Assembly (NCBI GenBank): GCA_900660155.1
Contig: CABFPE010000032.1
Coordinates: forward strand, 1,280,652 to 1,344,651
Reading direction: 5' to 3'
DNA length: 64,000 nucleotides
Source: Hofstenia miamia
Lineage: Eukaryota; Xenacoelomorpha; Acoela; Hofsteniidae
Position 1 is the first letter of the stretch, and the number at the start of each line of letters is the position of its first letter. A program made the position numbers and the translations under genes. Positions 1-11,124 of the stretch are shown piece after piece. Under the pieces are notes generated by a model, which was not told the DNA's origin, ran no database searches, and was given only the letters and a program-made list of their open reading frames with translations.

Positions 1-240
1 ATCACGTACACGATGATTCAGTTCCTCGTGGTTATCATTTTTTGGCCTGCCACTAAATATTCTTAGATCTGTTGTGGTGTTTCTTCCGTCTTTGAATTCT
101 TTCACATAATGTTGCACAGTTCTAACTGAAATAACATTTCCAAAAATTTTCACTATATCATCATGTATAACCGTAGATTTTTCACCAAGTTGATGTCGCA
201 CACATACGTAAAAACGAAGACTTTGAGAATCGTAGTTCAT
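1..240 (-). CDS. mariner-like transposase, N-terminal part (runs off window)
   Basis: On the minus strand a frame is open from an ATG at 240 down to base 1 (80 codons, no stop), so it continues outside the window. The translation has the two helix-turn-helix region of mariner-type transposases: an SLRFYVCVRHQLGEKS start, then RTVQHYVKEFKDG, then the linker SGRP typical of the GRPR-like motif between the two DNA-binding modules. This part of the protein binds the terminal repeats; the catalytic DDE/D half would lie to the left and is not visible. It could also be a host gene derived from a mariner. The absence of stops over 80 codons suggests a fairly young copy, but intactness cannot be judged. 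Confidence 0.62.
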   Translation of the reverse strand, partial: MNYDSQSLRFYVCVRHQLGEKSTVIHDDIVKIFGNVISVRTVQHYVKEFKDGRNTTTDLRIFSGRPKNDNHEELNHRVRD

Positions 241-325
241 CTTTGTTTAGAATCAAAATTGTGTGTGGCGGAAATAATTTTGTTGATAAGCAAGTTGAAC
301 GAAACTCACGCGTGTTTTAAACAAA

Positions 326-348
326 ATGTTGTGTTTAAAACACAACAT
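326..348. repeat. 23-bp perfect palindrome
   Basis: ATGTTGTGTTT, one central base, AAACACAACAT: eleven perfect pairs around one base. It lies between the mariner-like transposase start and the Penelope-like relic. It may belong to a terminal inverted repeat or be incidental; a similar TTGTGTACACAA palindrome occurs near 36.4 kb. Confidence 0.6.
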
Positions 349-483
349 ATTTGTTATAAAATACAATTGTTGTTGTTACGTGTTAAAAAACGCAAAGTAT
401 TTTGGTCTGAGCCAATAGATGTAATCTTTGAAATGTATTCTTTGCTTATTCAGTATGTTGGTCCGTTCTAATTTCTTTAAGTA

Positions 484-1380
484 TCATGCTTCCCCTATTT
501 TTGTATTGTTAGTTTTTATAATGATGTTAACATTGTCTTTTTCAATTACATGATGGTGTTGAAATATTTCAGTATTTAAATGTCCATTAATATGCTCTTT
601 TATGCGCTTCCCGAAATGGCGTCTTGTTTCTCCAATGTACAATTTGTCACATTGATATTTATAAACTATTGAAGAAACTAAGTCTACGGGAATGTGGTCT
701 TTGTTTTTAAAAAGATGTTCGGTTTTCAAAGTACTAAAAATTGGAATAATTCTTGATCTTACGAACTTTTTATTGACATTTACTAAGTTCTTTGACAATT
801 TCTTGATATTCTTCTCTATATATGGAAGTTTCCAATATATTTTTTGCTTCTCTTGGTCTTGCAATGATTGAGTCATTAACTTTGTTTCATTATCTAGTGA
901 TAATTTTCTTAATTAATTTATGCAGATAACCATTTTTTTAAAAACTGTGTACAATGTGTCAAGTGCTGATGTTAGAACTTTGTAATCAGATGATATTGCA
1001 TAAATTCTTTTACAAATTGCTTTGACGCTGTTGATTTTATACTTCTTGTCACAATAAGATGTAAATGGTATGTACGAGTTGGTAATTTTGAAGTGATAAC
1101 TTGAAGAAAAAGTTGTATGATGATTTGAAATTTAAGTATCTAGAAATATTAGTTTGTTGTCAATTTGATTTTCCATTGTAAATTGAATTTCAGTCATTTG
1201 ATTGTTTAAATATTTTAAAAAATTATTTGCTTCATCTTGGTTACTAAACACAGCAAAGATATCATCAACATATCGTTTATAAAATAGAAAATCATGATTA
1301 GTAAAATTTCTTTCAATAATGTAATAATGTAATAAGGTTTTCACAATTCACTTTGTTAAATAATCGAATGCTATGTCTGT
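484..1380 (-). mobile_element. Penelope-like retroelement, 3' part (RT end plus GIY-YIG endonuclease)
   Basis: Read on the minus strand, 1344-1132 encodes the reverse-transcriptase palm with the YVDD catalytic box (FYKRYVDDIFAVF) followed by the conserved FLDT segment. Across 1130-880 come the thumb-like TYHLHL and AICKRI segments, and 876-484 encodes a GIY-YIG nuclease module (KCDK-type linker, then LYIGETRRHFGKRIKEHING). RT followed by GIY-YIG is the defining architecture of endonuclease-bearing Penelope-like elements, which insert by target-primed reverse transcription. Only the 3' part is recognisable: the N-terminal RT region and the element ends are not seen, and the frame is not continuous. 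It is an old, inactive copy. Confidence 0.8.
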
Positions 1381-1781
1381 CAATATTCTCATATATGACA
1401 TTTAAAATGGAGTAAACAATTTTGCACTATTTCAGTAAACACACATAGATTAGGGTGTCCCAAAAAACCCAACCTTCTCCGATTTTGCTANTGTTAGAAA
1501 AATTTTAAAACTAAGGTCTTGAAATGCATTTCTGGAGTCTATTTTCAAGAATTTCATTGCCCTGCACCCCACATTTGGTCACTCAGTTGATCATGACTAC
1601 AATGCCCCACTCAACAGAAAATCCTGCATACGCCCCTGTATTAAGGTGATATTAGTAAGATTACCCTGTCCAGGGTGTATTATACTGTTTTAATAAGTCT
1701 ACTATATTTAAATTCTTACATGCAGATATACATACTATTCTTAAAAAGAATTGCATGATCATTGTATGAATAGCCTGAATA

Positions 1782-2060
1782 TTATATAAAAGTTTTCATA
1801 CTTTTCTTAGCATGAACAGTCTGTTCTTTATAAGAATAGCACTGATTATTTATAGTCAGCAAAGAATTAATAAGAATAGTACTTTTAAAAGACATGGGTT
1901 GCCATTGAAAATCATTTTTAGACTTTAATGAATTTGACATATTTATGGCGTTTTTAGCAATATCAGGAATAAAACTCTGATAGTAATTAAAAAATCCAAG
2001 TATACATTGGTTAAAAAACATTTGTGCTGAAATATTTTTGAAATCCAATGTCGTTTGACG
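1782..2060 (-). mobile_element. Ty3/gypsy-type LTR retrotransposon pol fossil
   Basis: A short minus-strand stretch translates to the junction between reverse transcriptase and RNase H of Ty3/gypsy elements (LGFFNYYQSFIPDIAKNA, then a FQW segment). No LTRs, gag or integrase are visible. It is a broken, old fragment. Confidence 0.55.
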
Positions 2061-2190
2061 CCCTGGACTTGAGATTTAAGTTTTCGATATTGAGCTTTTG
2101 GCTGAAAATAAGCTGAAAATTGCATATCTCAAAAACTACTTTACATAGAAACCTGGTTGATTGCTTATTCGAAGCAGAAGATATGATTTC

Positions 2191-2590
2191 CTATCTCACT
2201 TTAATCATTTATGCAGGCTAAATGCTCAAATTTTCGAGATATTGCCAAAAAACACTTTTTTCTACAATCGAGTTTAGCTCGCCACACTATGGTTCAAACT
2301 AAACAACTTCCTTCGACGTTATATAGTGCATAGCTGCCACCATCTTTTTCTATTTAGGATTTTATTTTGCAGGTTTTCTATTTAGATTTNCTATCTCACT
2401 TTAATACATTTATGCAGGCTAAATGCTCAAATTTTCGAGATATTGCCAAAAAACACTTTTTTCTACAATCGAGTTTTGCTCGCCACACTATGGTTTAAAC
2501 TAAACAACTTCCTTCGACGTTATATAGTGCATAGCTGCCACCATCTTTTTCTATTTAGGATTTTATTTTGCAGGTTTTCTATTTAGATTT
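2191..2590. repeat. 200-bp tandem duplicate separated by a single N
   Basis: 2191-2389 and 2391-2590 are the same sequence (starting CTATCTCACTTTAAT) with only a few differences, joined by one N at 2390. The pattern is typical of two haplotype versions or overlapping contig ends left side by side by the assembler rather than a real tandem repeat. Confidence 0.8.
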
Positions 2591-2599
2591 AGTGTTACT

Positions 2600-5500
2600 A
2601 AAAACTATGTAAAGAGTTAGGCAGAACGATTCCAGCTGGGGAGGTGTTTACGTATGTTCTGATAGCATGAACACCCGCAACAAAGTTACATTTTGGCCAT
2701 TTGACTATATGTCATCAATGAAGAATTTGTAACTTATAATAAGAATTTAAATATATAACCCATTTTCTCAAACCATATAAAGAAAGTTGAAATCTTAAGA
2801 TATTAACACATCTATTTGCCAAAATGCTCTCATGCAGTGGCAAACATTTGGTAAACGAGTGATGCAAAATATTTGTTGGCAATAGCGTACGAAAATTGAT
2901 TTTGAGTACTATCTTAATAGGGGGCATTAAAATAGGTCTGCTTACTTTGTCGTTTCAAAGCAATGCGCATTGTAGTGCTGCTTTTCTTCAAGGGAAATAT
3001 TTAATAGATTTTTGAGCAATTAACCTTCAGATGAACAAAATACATGGGTAAATTGAGCGCAATTTGCCTAAAATTCATAAAGTATTTTGTTCGAAAGAAA
3101 ACATCAGCATAATGCCCATTGGTTCACCATAAAGAAATATTTCGAAGCAAAAAATGCAAGTCCATTTAGCAAAAATCGTTAAAAATATTATTTATTCCAT
3201 GTATTAAGATAGCACCCTAATCGATTTTAGTAAGCCATCGGGCGACAAATATATTTGCCAGAAAGAAAAATTTTGTATAATCAATTTTTTTAACATTCGG
3301 ACTACTTAAATTGTAATCAAATTCTCTCTTACCTGGGATAAGACAATCAGACATTCGAAAACCCATTTGTTCAGCAATAATTCCCATTTTTGCAGACAAT
3401 TTGCTCAAGATCCAAAGAGGCAAAATGAAAACCATGGCGCCGAGATCGAAATGGATTTTAAAACGCAAATGAAAGAGGAGACAGTTTTCTATTATGCGGT
3501 ATTTTGCATTTAGCATATCAATTATTAGCTTGCGAGTAGTGGGTATACTTCAAAGAAATGCCAAAATGAATCTGTCACAAAATAATTTTTGTTGAAATTC
3601 CTTTTGCAATTTCAACAAAATGCGTTTACATACAATTACTACAAATTGATGAATTAATAAATAATGAGGGGTGTGGCAAAAAGATGTGAATATTCATACA
3701 AACTATGAATAAATTTAGAGTGTCGTCTGTAGTATTCCACTGTTGGAAAAACTACATGTAGTATATTGAAATAATCATGTATTTATTGTTAAAGAATTTG
3801 TTATGTACACTATACTACTAGTATTTTTGTGGAATAATTCACAACAGTATTAAATTTCACTATAATTCTGGTTATTACCCAGAAATTGCTTTATATTTAA
3901 CCAGTCTTTACAAATGTTTCCCATTTATTTTTAAACATAAATGACTGCACTTGAATGAAATAAAATGTATGTATTAGCTTGCCGGAATAAAAATGTTACT
4001 TGTCATCATCATTTTGTATTAAAGATGGAAGTTGTGGCTGTACTAAAATATTTCATTTATAAAATTTTGTGTTAAATTATTTATCACATTTATTGATTTT
4101 CATTAACATAAAGACGTTTCTCTGCAGAGTTTGTCAGGACATTCATATATAACTTTCATTTATTACAAACTTAAATGTTGGAAGAATTATCTTTACGTAC
4201 AGGAGGATATAAATGAACAGTAGAAGTCATCTTGTCAAATGATGTTTATTGATGTGTATTCTATATATTGTGTAGTCTTTTACGCAAATAGTAAAGTTTA
4301 TCTTTCAACTACATAATGTAATTTGTAGAATACCTTAAAATGGGTATTTACGTGCGATATTAAATAAAACACAAAAACAAAACCATTAATGGTTCAAATA
4401 CGGAAAATGTGAATATACAATAAAGAATAGTTGAATTTAAGTGTACGTACGTCTGGTTTTTCGTTTTTGAAAATTTATACTAATACTGTCATGAAGTTTG
4501 CATTTTGTTCAATGCCTATAACGTAAAGATATCTTCATTTTAGCGTATTATTCAGTTTTTACAACGATTCAAGTGGTGATGGTTGTATTTATTCAACAAC
4601 GTAAGCTATTTTTGCATTTTAATAAGTTAATATTACTAACTTTGTTTCATGTGATTACGAATTAATATAAAAATTTCGTAATTTTTGTACACATTTAATA
4701 TCTTTGCTAACAAAAATTTGTATTAAACTTGTTGAAAATCAATTTTTAAGGGAGAATTATTTCTAAGCACTCATCAATCTGAAAGCATCGTATAGAAAAT
4801 CGATCCAAAAAACAAAACTAAAAACATTACAAAATCTAATGTCAATTTTTTCTTTCACATATTTTGATTATTAGCGTTGTCTGGGATATTATTTCAAGAT
4901 CTATGCATTTAGGAACGTAAAGCGGAAGGTCAAATGTGTTAAAACCATAACAAAAGGAAAAGGGTCAGATGTATTAAAAATACATCAAAGCTAGAGCTAA
5001 ATCTAGTAATAACTCTCAAATAGTGGAAAAATACTTGGAAATCCAAAATATATTAGCATTCTCTCCAATGTTATGCCTTAGAAACTCTAACAAGGTCAGA
5101 TTTAGTTTTAAAAATTCTCAATCTCTATATGATTTTAAACGTTTAATAGGGAAATTGAGTTAAAATCCGGTTTTCCAAATTGCATATTGCGAGATATACA
5201 ATTTATTATTGAATACAATGAGTAAGCCGCCTTGAAAAAGTATTTAATTCTTTTATCCGCTTCTGATAATTGTAATTTATGTTATTTATTTCTATATTTA
5301 TAAATATATCACTCTATCTAATATTTAAAAAATATTCCTAAGTTGTTTTAATACCTAATGTACAAAATGTAGTTTAAATCATTTAACGATTGCTGTTGTG
5401 TTTTTATATTCTCATAAACAATTACAAGTATATATTAAATAGATTAATTGTTTTAAGTACTCAACGTATGTTTAGATTTATTTTATATAGCTTCGATAAT

Positions 5501-6690
5501 CATTTTCAATTTAAAAATTTTGCTTCTTTTCACTTTAAGATATATATCGTGTAGAATTACTTTAATATAACCATAATCATTTTTCGATTTCATGAGCTCT
5601 CAATGCTATTTTGCAAACTGTGTACGGGTGTGTTTTGTAAAATCAATAAATTTAATCATTTTTGCGTAAATGTATTTTTTATGAAAATGTGGTAGTCTTT
5701 TCAATTAATAAATGTTTCGCGAGTTTCATGACATTTAACTCATTCGTTTTTGAAATGTATTCATTTGTTATTATCAAAAATTACTCATTGACTGAAGAAA
5801 AATGGGAATGTTAACACTTTGATTATTGTAAAGCCGTGTAAAGCATTAAAAGTGTTTAAAAATTTGGAGTTTCGCTTTTCTGCTTTGTAGATCAATCCAT
5901 AAATGCAAATGTTAGGAATAATGTTAGCAACAATTTTTATATTCCTTTTCTTTAGGGTTTATGCAATACGTGTTCTATTGTTGTTGTTTTAAAATAGGTC
6001 ACCCAAAGCATGAAAAATTAAAACTGAAAATTAAAGCCTGTAAAAGCAATTATCTTCACACATAGACTTCGGAATTTAACTTATAAATTTAAAATGTAAG
6101 AATTTTCGTTTTTTTTTTAAAACTTGATCAAATTTTAGAATTAAGATCTCATTTTGAAATTGTTGGACGGAATTTTTCAGTTACCAAAGAAGACGGTGCT
6201 ATGTTTTGTTCATTTTGCTATTGAAACAGATTATAACACTTTTGAGGAATAGAGAGATTCAAAATATTAAAACTTGGAACATAAGTGTCCACAAATTACC
6301 TGATCTAGTCAACAAACAAGATTATTAAAATTATATACTACCTTTTCCGTCGGCCAACAAAAAAAATTTAAAAGTTTATGTGATTATTGACGCAGAAAAC
6401 TAATGAAACACAGTTTAAATTTTTATTCCGTCCAACAAAAAAATAGTAGTAAACCAAAAAAACGTTTTTTCTGACACTTTATATATGTATAATTTGAAGG
6501 ACGATGTCTGTAGAAACTACCTTTGAAATATTATCATTGATTATTGCTCATTTCGATGGTTCACTTTATAAATTACTTATTAAATTATGTCGACCATTTT
6601 CTTTTAGTTAATTCCATGTTTTAAGGCATTTTTTCTCACACAGCAATGTAATTTAGCTTGTCATTTTTATAAGAACAATTCTCAAATATG
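2600..6690. other. AT-rich non-coding stretch, no gene recognised
   Basis: Short ORFs here (for example near 2715-2927 and 3217-3516 on the minus strand) show no family motif. The segment around 4300-4545 is a diverged direct copy of 8270-8500. Copies of a TTCCGTCC motif begin at about 6161. Confidence 0.5.
4300..4545. repeat. diverged direct repeat, copy 1
   Basis: Shares a colinear run of matches with 8270-8500, including TTTACGTGCGAT versus TTTATGTGCGAT, the segment around GTGTACGTACGT versus GTGTATGTACGT, and TTTTGTTCAATG. Alignment by eye suggests roughly 70% identity. The function is unknown; it could be a dispersed repeat or the ends of an ancient element about 4 kb long. Confidence 0.5.
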
Positions 6691-7888
6691 CGAGGTGTAT
6701 CGTCAATCAGCAATGAGCAATAGTGACAACAGAGAAAATGAGAGATTAAGAAAGCAGACGTGGAGGGAAGCTTTAAAAAAACACAGAATGCTACAAAAAT
6801 CACCTCGAAGCAGACTCTCTGAGAAAGCATCATTCAAAATTGGTAAAATCATTTCCCCAAAAATCATCTTCAAGCAGCCAAAGTACATCAACAGTTCATC
6901 AAGTTCGCAATCCCAACCTGTAAAATTAGCAACAGCCGCACCGCTACAATGGTATGCTAATGGGAGAGATGTGGTGGTATGTGGTCATGAAAGTGGTGGC
7001 GTTGTTATTAAACATGTTTTGCTGTTTACATAGCTGGCGAGGAATTGATTCAATGTCCAGGCCTTTGTGAACAGTGACTCTATGAGGAATGTTTTTATAA
7101 TTAACTTTTATTTACTTTGTCACTGAGGTTCCAATTTTTATATTTTCAATGCTTTGAATTATCTAATCGTTTTAAAATTAGAAAAGTTTGTCAGACAGAA
7201 TTTATTTTTAATGACCAGTTTCCCTTTGAAGAAGAAGCCTCATAAGGCTTAGTTTGCCTAAATGAAATTTAATTTATATAAAGAAAATGTTATTACAGAG
7301 AAATAACTTTGTCTTAACCGTAAATGCAGTTATTTACGCTAACTTTGTAACAAACTTGATTTTCATTATTAGACGGAAATTGCTTGTTTTCTCAATTGAA
7401 ACAGATAATTCGTCATATTTTCAAACTTTACACGTAATTTACTTGATGTCATCATCTAGAAACCTTATAAACTGATTTTTTCAACAGGTTTCAACATGGT
7501 GTGAAAAGTCAACATTGATTCCGTCCGACTATTCCGTCCAACAAAAAATGACTTTTTTAAAATGAGCTCACTTTTTAGAACAACTTTAATATTGTATTAG
7601 TTTTTTGATGTTCATCTTTGTAGTATAGATTCATGTTCATGTTGATTATTTCATAATATTGTATTTAATCTTTTTTCGATAGTATGAGAAAAAAACTTTC
7701 AAAATATGTGAAATCTGATTGACAATATCAGTTTTTTATATTTTTTAAAGCATAAAGTTAAAATTAAATCTCTTGTTTTCTTTAACGATAATATTTGGTA
7801 TATACAAATATGAAAAAAGAAAAAAACATGGCTAATATACCACATTTGTTTTAATGAGGCTCTAACTTATCGAATTTCCGTCCGACAA
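6161..7888. repeat. dispersed ATTCCGTCCRACA motif, six copies
   Basis: Near-identical copies occur at 6161-6173 (reverse orientation), 6344-6360, 6425-6437, 7518-7529, 7531-7543 and 7875-7888. The core is TTCCGTCC followed by AACA or GACA, often with an A-run behind it. The copies flank the small ORF at 6713-7033. The motif is GC-richer than its surroundings. Confidence 0.55.
6713..7033 (+). CDS. unrecognised small basic ORF
   Basis: 106 codons from the first in-frame ATG. The N-terminal half is highly charged (SDNRENERLRKQTWREALKK) and is followed by a serine/proline-rich segment (KSPRSRLSEKAS). The composition is richer in G+C than the flanks and so looks coding. Arg/Lys-rich starts of this kind are common in transposon-encoded proteins of invertebrates, but no catalytic domain follows here. 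It may be a single exon: a GT lies at the codons for QPV near residue 70. It is not identified. It sits inside the cluster of TTCCGTCC motifs, which may mean both belong to one undescribed repeat. Confidence 0.3.
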   Translation: MSNSDNRENERLRKQTWREALKKHRMLQKSPRSRLSEKASFKIGKIISPKIIFKQPKYINSSSSSQSQPVKLATAAPLQWYANGRDVVVCGHESGGVVIKHVLLFT

Positions 7889-8490
7889 TTTATAGCTAAT
7901 ATAAAAACAGCGACTATTATCTAATTTTCTCAGAATTATGCATCTCATGAGCGTTTTGAAAATTCATACAATATATTATTTTGAAAAGCAAGTAAAGATA
8001 ATCATTTTTTACGTTAATGCACTTCGTGTCAAGCCGAGAATTTTATTTGTTGTAAGATATTGTTCTTTTAGTTGACATCTCATAAACATTTAATACTATT
8101 TGGGAAAGCAAACAACTTTTTATTATGTAAAAACTAATAAATATATCATTTCCAACCACATGTACTTTCTGTGAAACAATGCAAACTATTGTTAAACATT
8201 GATTGTATTCAATGTATTGAAATATTTACTTTTTTTCTCAGTATTTATAAGGTTTATGTTTTAAAATTCATAAACTATTATACAACTGCAAGTACTTTAA
8301 CAATCATTGATTTATAGAATGTCTTAAAATTTATATTTATGTGCGATAAATACGATAATAAAATTTGAATTTGCAATAAAGATTAGTCGTATTTATGTGT
8401 ATGTACGTTTTTCTTTCTCGTTCTTGAAAGTTTATGCTAATACCGTCATTAAATTTTCATTTTGTTCAATGATGAAAAGATATTTTAATT
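7034..8490. other. AT-rich non-coding stretch with repeat copy 2
   Basis: No gene is recognised. 8270-8500 is the second copy of the diverged direct repeat described at 4300-4545. Three TTCCGTCC motifs lie at 7518-7888. Confidence 0.5.
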
Positions 8491-8496
8491 TTAACA

Positions 8497-8662
8497 CTAA
8501 ACTAAGAGAAAGGAAAAACTTCGGAAAAAAATCTAACTCACAAACGAGGAAAAGCCAAAAACTATGTAAACTCAAAGAAAGGAAAACCTCGAAATAAAAT
8601 ATAAGTCACAAAAGTGGAAAAGCAAAATACTGTATAAACTAAGAGAAAGGAAAACGTTTCTA
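8497..8662. repeat. tandem repeat, about 67-bp unit, 2.4 copies
   Basis: Each unit begins TAAACTAAGAGAAAGGAAAA (second unit TAAACTCAAAGAAAGG) and contains a CACAAA..GGAAAAGC segment. Starts are near 8499, 8570 and 8635. Further imperfect copies of the GTGGAAAAGCC element lie near 8850. Confidence 0.6.
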
Positions 8663-8766
8663 TCATTTACATAAGTTTATAAATTGGGAAAAACATGTGA
8701 TAATAACTGAGATATTTGCAACTTGTGAAAAAAAATTTTGTGTATTGAAAGAATTCTAGTATCTTA

Positions 8767-9265
8767 TGATTTGAACAGGTTTTATTTAATCGTGATAAAT
8801 GTTAGAGTGATTTAAATTTCATGTTTTAAAATTTGAGTGAAAAAAATGAATAAAGTGGAAAAGCCATGGAAATGTCTACAAATGTGCAAAAAGTGACGAA
8901 CCATATAAAGTGAAAAAATGTGTTATTTAATTGTGATAATTGTTAATGTGATTTAAATTTCATGTTTGGTAGATAACAATCTTTACGATTGGATACATTT
9001 TGGCACTTGAACAATGGGAATAGATAAAACCACGTAATGTTGACCTTGCCTGTGAAGAAGTACAACTAGGTGCACACAGCGGCATAATGGAATTTCACAT
9101 GGCTGTATTGTTTTTATAATTTGTTACATTTTGACATTTCATTTGAACAATGGGAATAGATAAAACTTTGTAATGTTGACATTGTCTATGAAAGCATGCT
9201 ACTTTGTATATGTATGAATATACACAACCGGTATAATGGAATTTCACATTGATGAAAGAACTATG
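8767..9265. repeat. two diverged direct duplications
   Basis: 8770-8835 and 8920-8970 share TTTAATYGTGATAA and GTGATTTAAATTTCATGTTT. 9000-9110 and 9125-9260 share TTGAACAATGGGAATAGATA, GTAATGTTGAC and GGTATAATGGAATTTCACAT-like segments. No coding potential is seen. Confidence 0.6.
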
Positions 9266-10338
9266 CTGAAGTATTTCAAACTTTTTGGTGACTTTTTTTT
9301 ATAATTAAATCTCAGACATTGTTTTGATATTTAAGGCTTTTTTGCAATATTATTTCTAATTAGTTTTACAGATATTTCTTTTAAAAACGTAATCAATGTT
9401 ATTTTAATGAATTGCTGCGAATTTAAATGTCTGATGTTAAATTTATGATATACTTTATTATAAAAAATACGTCGTTTGTTTTTTAATGCACATTTTTAAT
9501 TGAATTTGTTAAACTTTTAATTGTCATGTATTTTATACTGTGATCTATCACTTCATTTGACTTGTTTATTTGTCATTAATTTAGATAATATACCGTGTGA
9601 AATTCAAAACGTGCAAATACAGATTGCGTGTTTCCTACAGCATTCCCCTCCCAACATGACGGGTTTGACGAATATTAACATTGTTCATTGAACTGTAAAT
9701 GAAATTCGCTTTATTAACTTTATCATTTAGAAGTGCATTTTATATTTTTTTTGTAAATAAATTTATTATTTACAAATGTTCGTTTTTTTCTGTATGGTGA
9801 GAGTATGCATCTGTAAAAGTAACATGTATTTATATTTATTTTTGAAAATTATTTATTTAATTTGTATAAAAAAATTGTTACATTTTGAACAATAGATTGC
9901 TACAATCCTAATCTCATGGGATTTTCGAAATTATTAACATCTATGTACAAAAAAAATTTAACCAATAGACTGCAAACAAAATTGTTTGTCAATAAAATAG
10001 AACATATTCCAATGATGTCAGAGATACACAGACGGCCAAAGTATACAATTATATCATTGCAATGCCCGCTAGGGTCAAAGGTCAAGTGTACTGCGTCCTT
10101 CACTGGGCCATTACTACTGTAAGCAATTGCTGGGACAGATAAATAAAATCTGAATACCAATAATATACTATAAATTTAAGATGTGTGTTTACTGTAAAAT
10201 ATTAAATGTCAATCTGAATTTCAATATATTATAAAAAGCAAACTAATATTTAAATTTCCCGCATTTTTCAAATAAAGTGCAGATGATTAGTATTAACGGC
10301 CAAAACGCACTTAATTTCCTTAAAAATTTCTGCAATCA
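9266..10338. other. non-coding stretch downstream of the transporter half
   Basis: AT-rich. It lies 3' of the minus-strand transporter exon and probably includes its 3' UTR. The short ORFs at 9900-10160 show no family motif. Confidence 0.4.
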
Positions 10339-11082
10339 TTATTCACATTCTATGAGGTTTTTTCTTTTTGAATGCACCATGCTTACTGTGTTCGTAAATC
10401 GCAATCCGACTGTGTCTACAAGGAAAATTCTTGCGCTATTGAAAGACCCACTTAATAGTAATGGTATTTCCTCTGGCATTTCAATGTATATTTTCTTCCA
10501 AAGAACTGAGAAGAATCCTAAGTAAATACAGCACACAACTGATGCGCAAATAAATACTAAATTGGCTAGTAGAACGTAATAATATCCAACAAAACTATAG
10601 AAGTAACCCCCAAGAAGAATGAGACCAATAACTCTTCCCAAGGAGAACATTGAACTCGACATAAGAGATGAGAACATCTTTACTCCCTCAATATTTTCAA
10701 AATTATGAGTCACTATTCCTTCTGTGCAGACGACACTTGGACCAAATGTTGCGGCAACACCAATCCCAAGCAGAAAGAAACCAATGCAAAACTGAACTAA
10801 ACTTTCAATTTGAGGAATTATTTTAGGCAAAAACAATGTAAACATGGCAAACGCTTGAAAAACGCAGAGAGTATAAATCCTTCCTGCCGATCCTTTGGCC
10901 ACAAGTGCTGCAAACACAGGCATAATGGCTGCATAAATAACACCATATGCCAAAAATAGGTATCCAATTGTATTTGATCCAAGCCCATAACGAGTTGCAA
11001 GGTATGGTGAAAATATAGTGTCCAAGCAGCCAGATGTTGCCCCATTTGTAATTAGTGGCATCAAAAGCATGCAAACTTCAAT
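10339..11082 (-). CDS. SLC18B1-like MFS transporter, C-terminal half (terminal exon)
   Basis: A minus-strand exon preceded by a good acceptor (TTGTTTAG at about 11090-11083), starting IEVCMLL in phase 0 and ending at a stop at 10339, 247 codons. It encodes transmembrane helices 7-12 of a major facilitator transporter: a short helix with GCLDTIFSPYL (compare the FLDPTL motif of SLC18 members), GYLFLAYGVIYA, then AFAMFTLFLPK, FFLLGIGVAATFGP, SLGRVIGLILLGG and a final hydrophobic segment before a Glu/Leu/Ser tail. SLC18B1 is a polyamine-type vesicular transporter in vertebrates; the substrate here is unknown. No upstream exons are found on this strand between the exon and the ZCCHC7-like gene, apart from the 1000-N gap. 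The matching N-terminal half is on the plus strand at 40421-51350. Gene identity is firm at family level. Confidence 0.85.
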   Translation of the reverse strand: MEVCMLLMPLITNGATSGCLDTIFSPYLATRYGLGSNTIGYLFLAYGVIYAAIMPVFAALVAKGSAGRIYTLCVFQAFAMFTLFLPKIIPQIESLVQFCIGFFLLGIGVAATFGPSVVCTEGIVTHNFENIEGVKMFSSLMSSSMFSLGRVIGLILLGGYFYSFVGYYYVLLANLVFICASVVCCIYLGFFSVLWKKIYIEMPEEIPLLLSGSFNSARIFLVDTVGLRFTNTVSMVHSKRKNLIECE

Positions 11083-11124
11083 CTAAACAATCTATTTATG
11101 ACTTAAATATATATATATATATAT

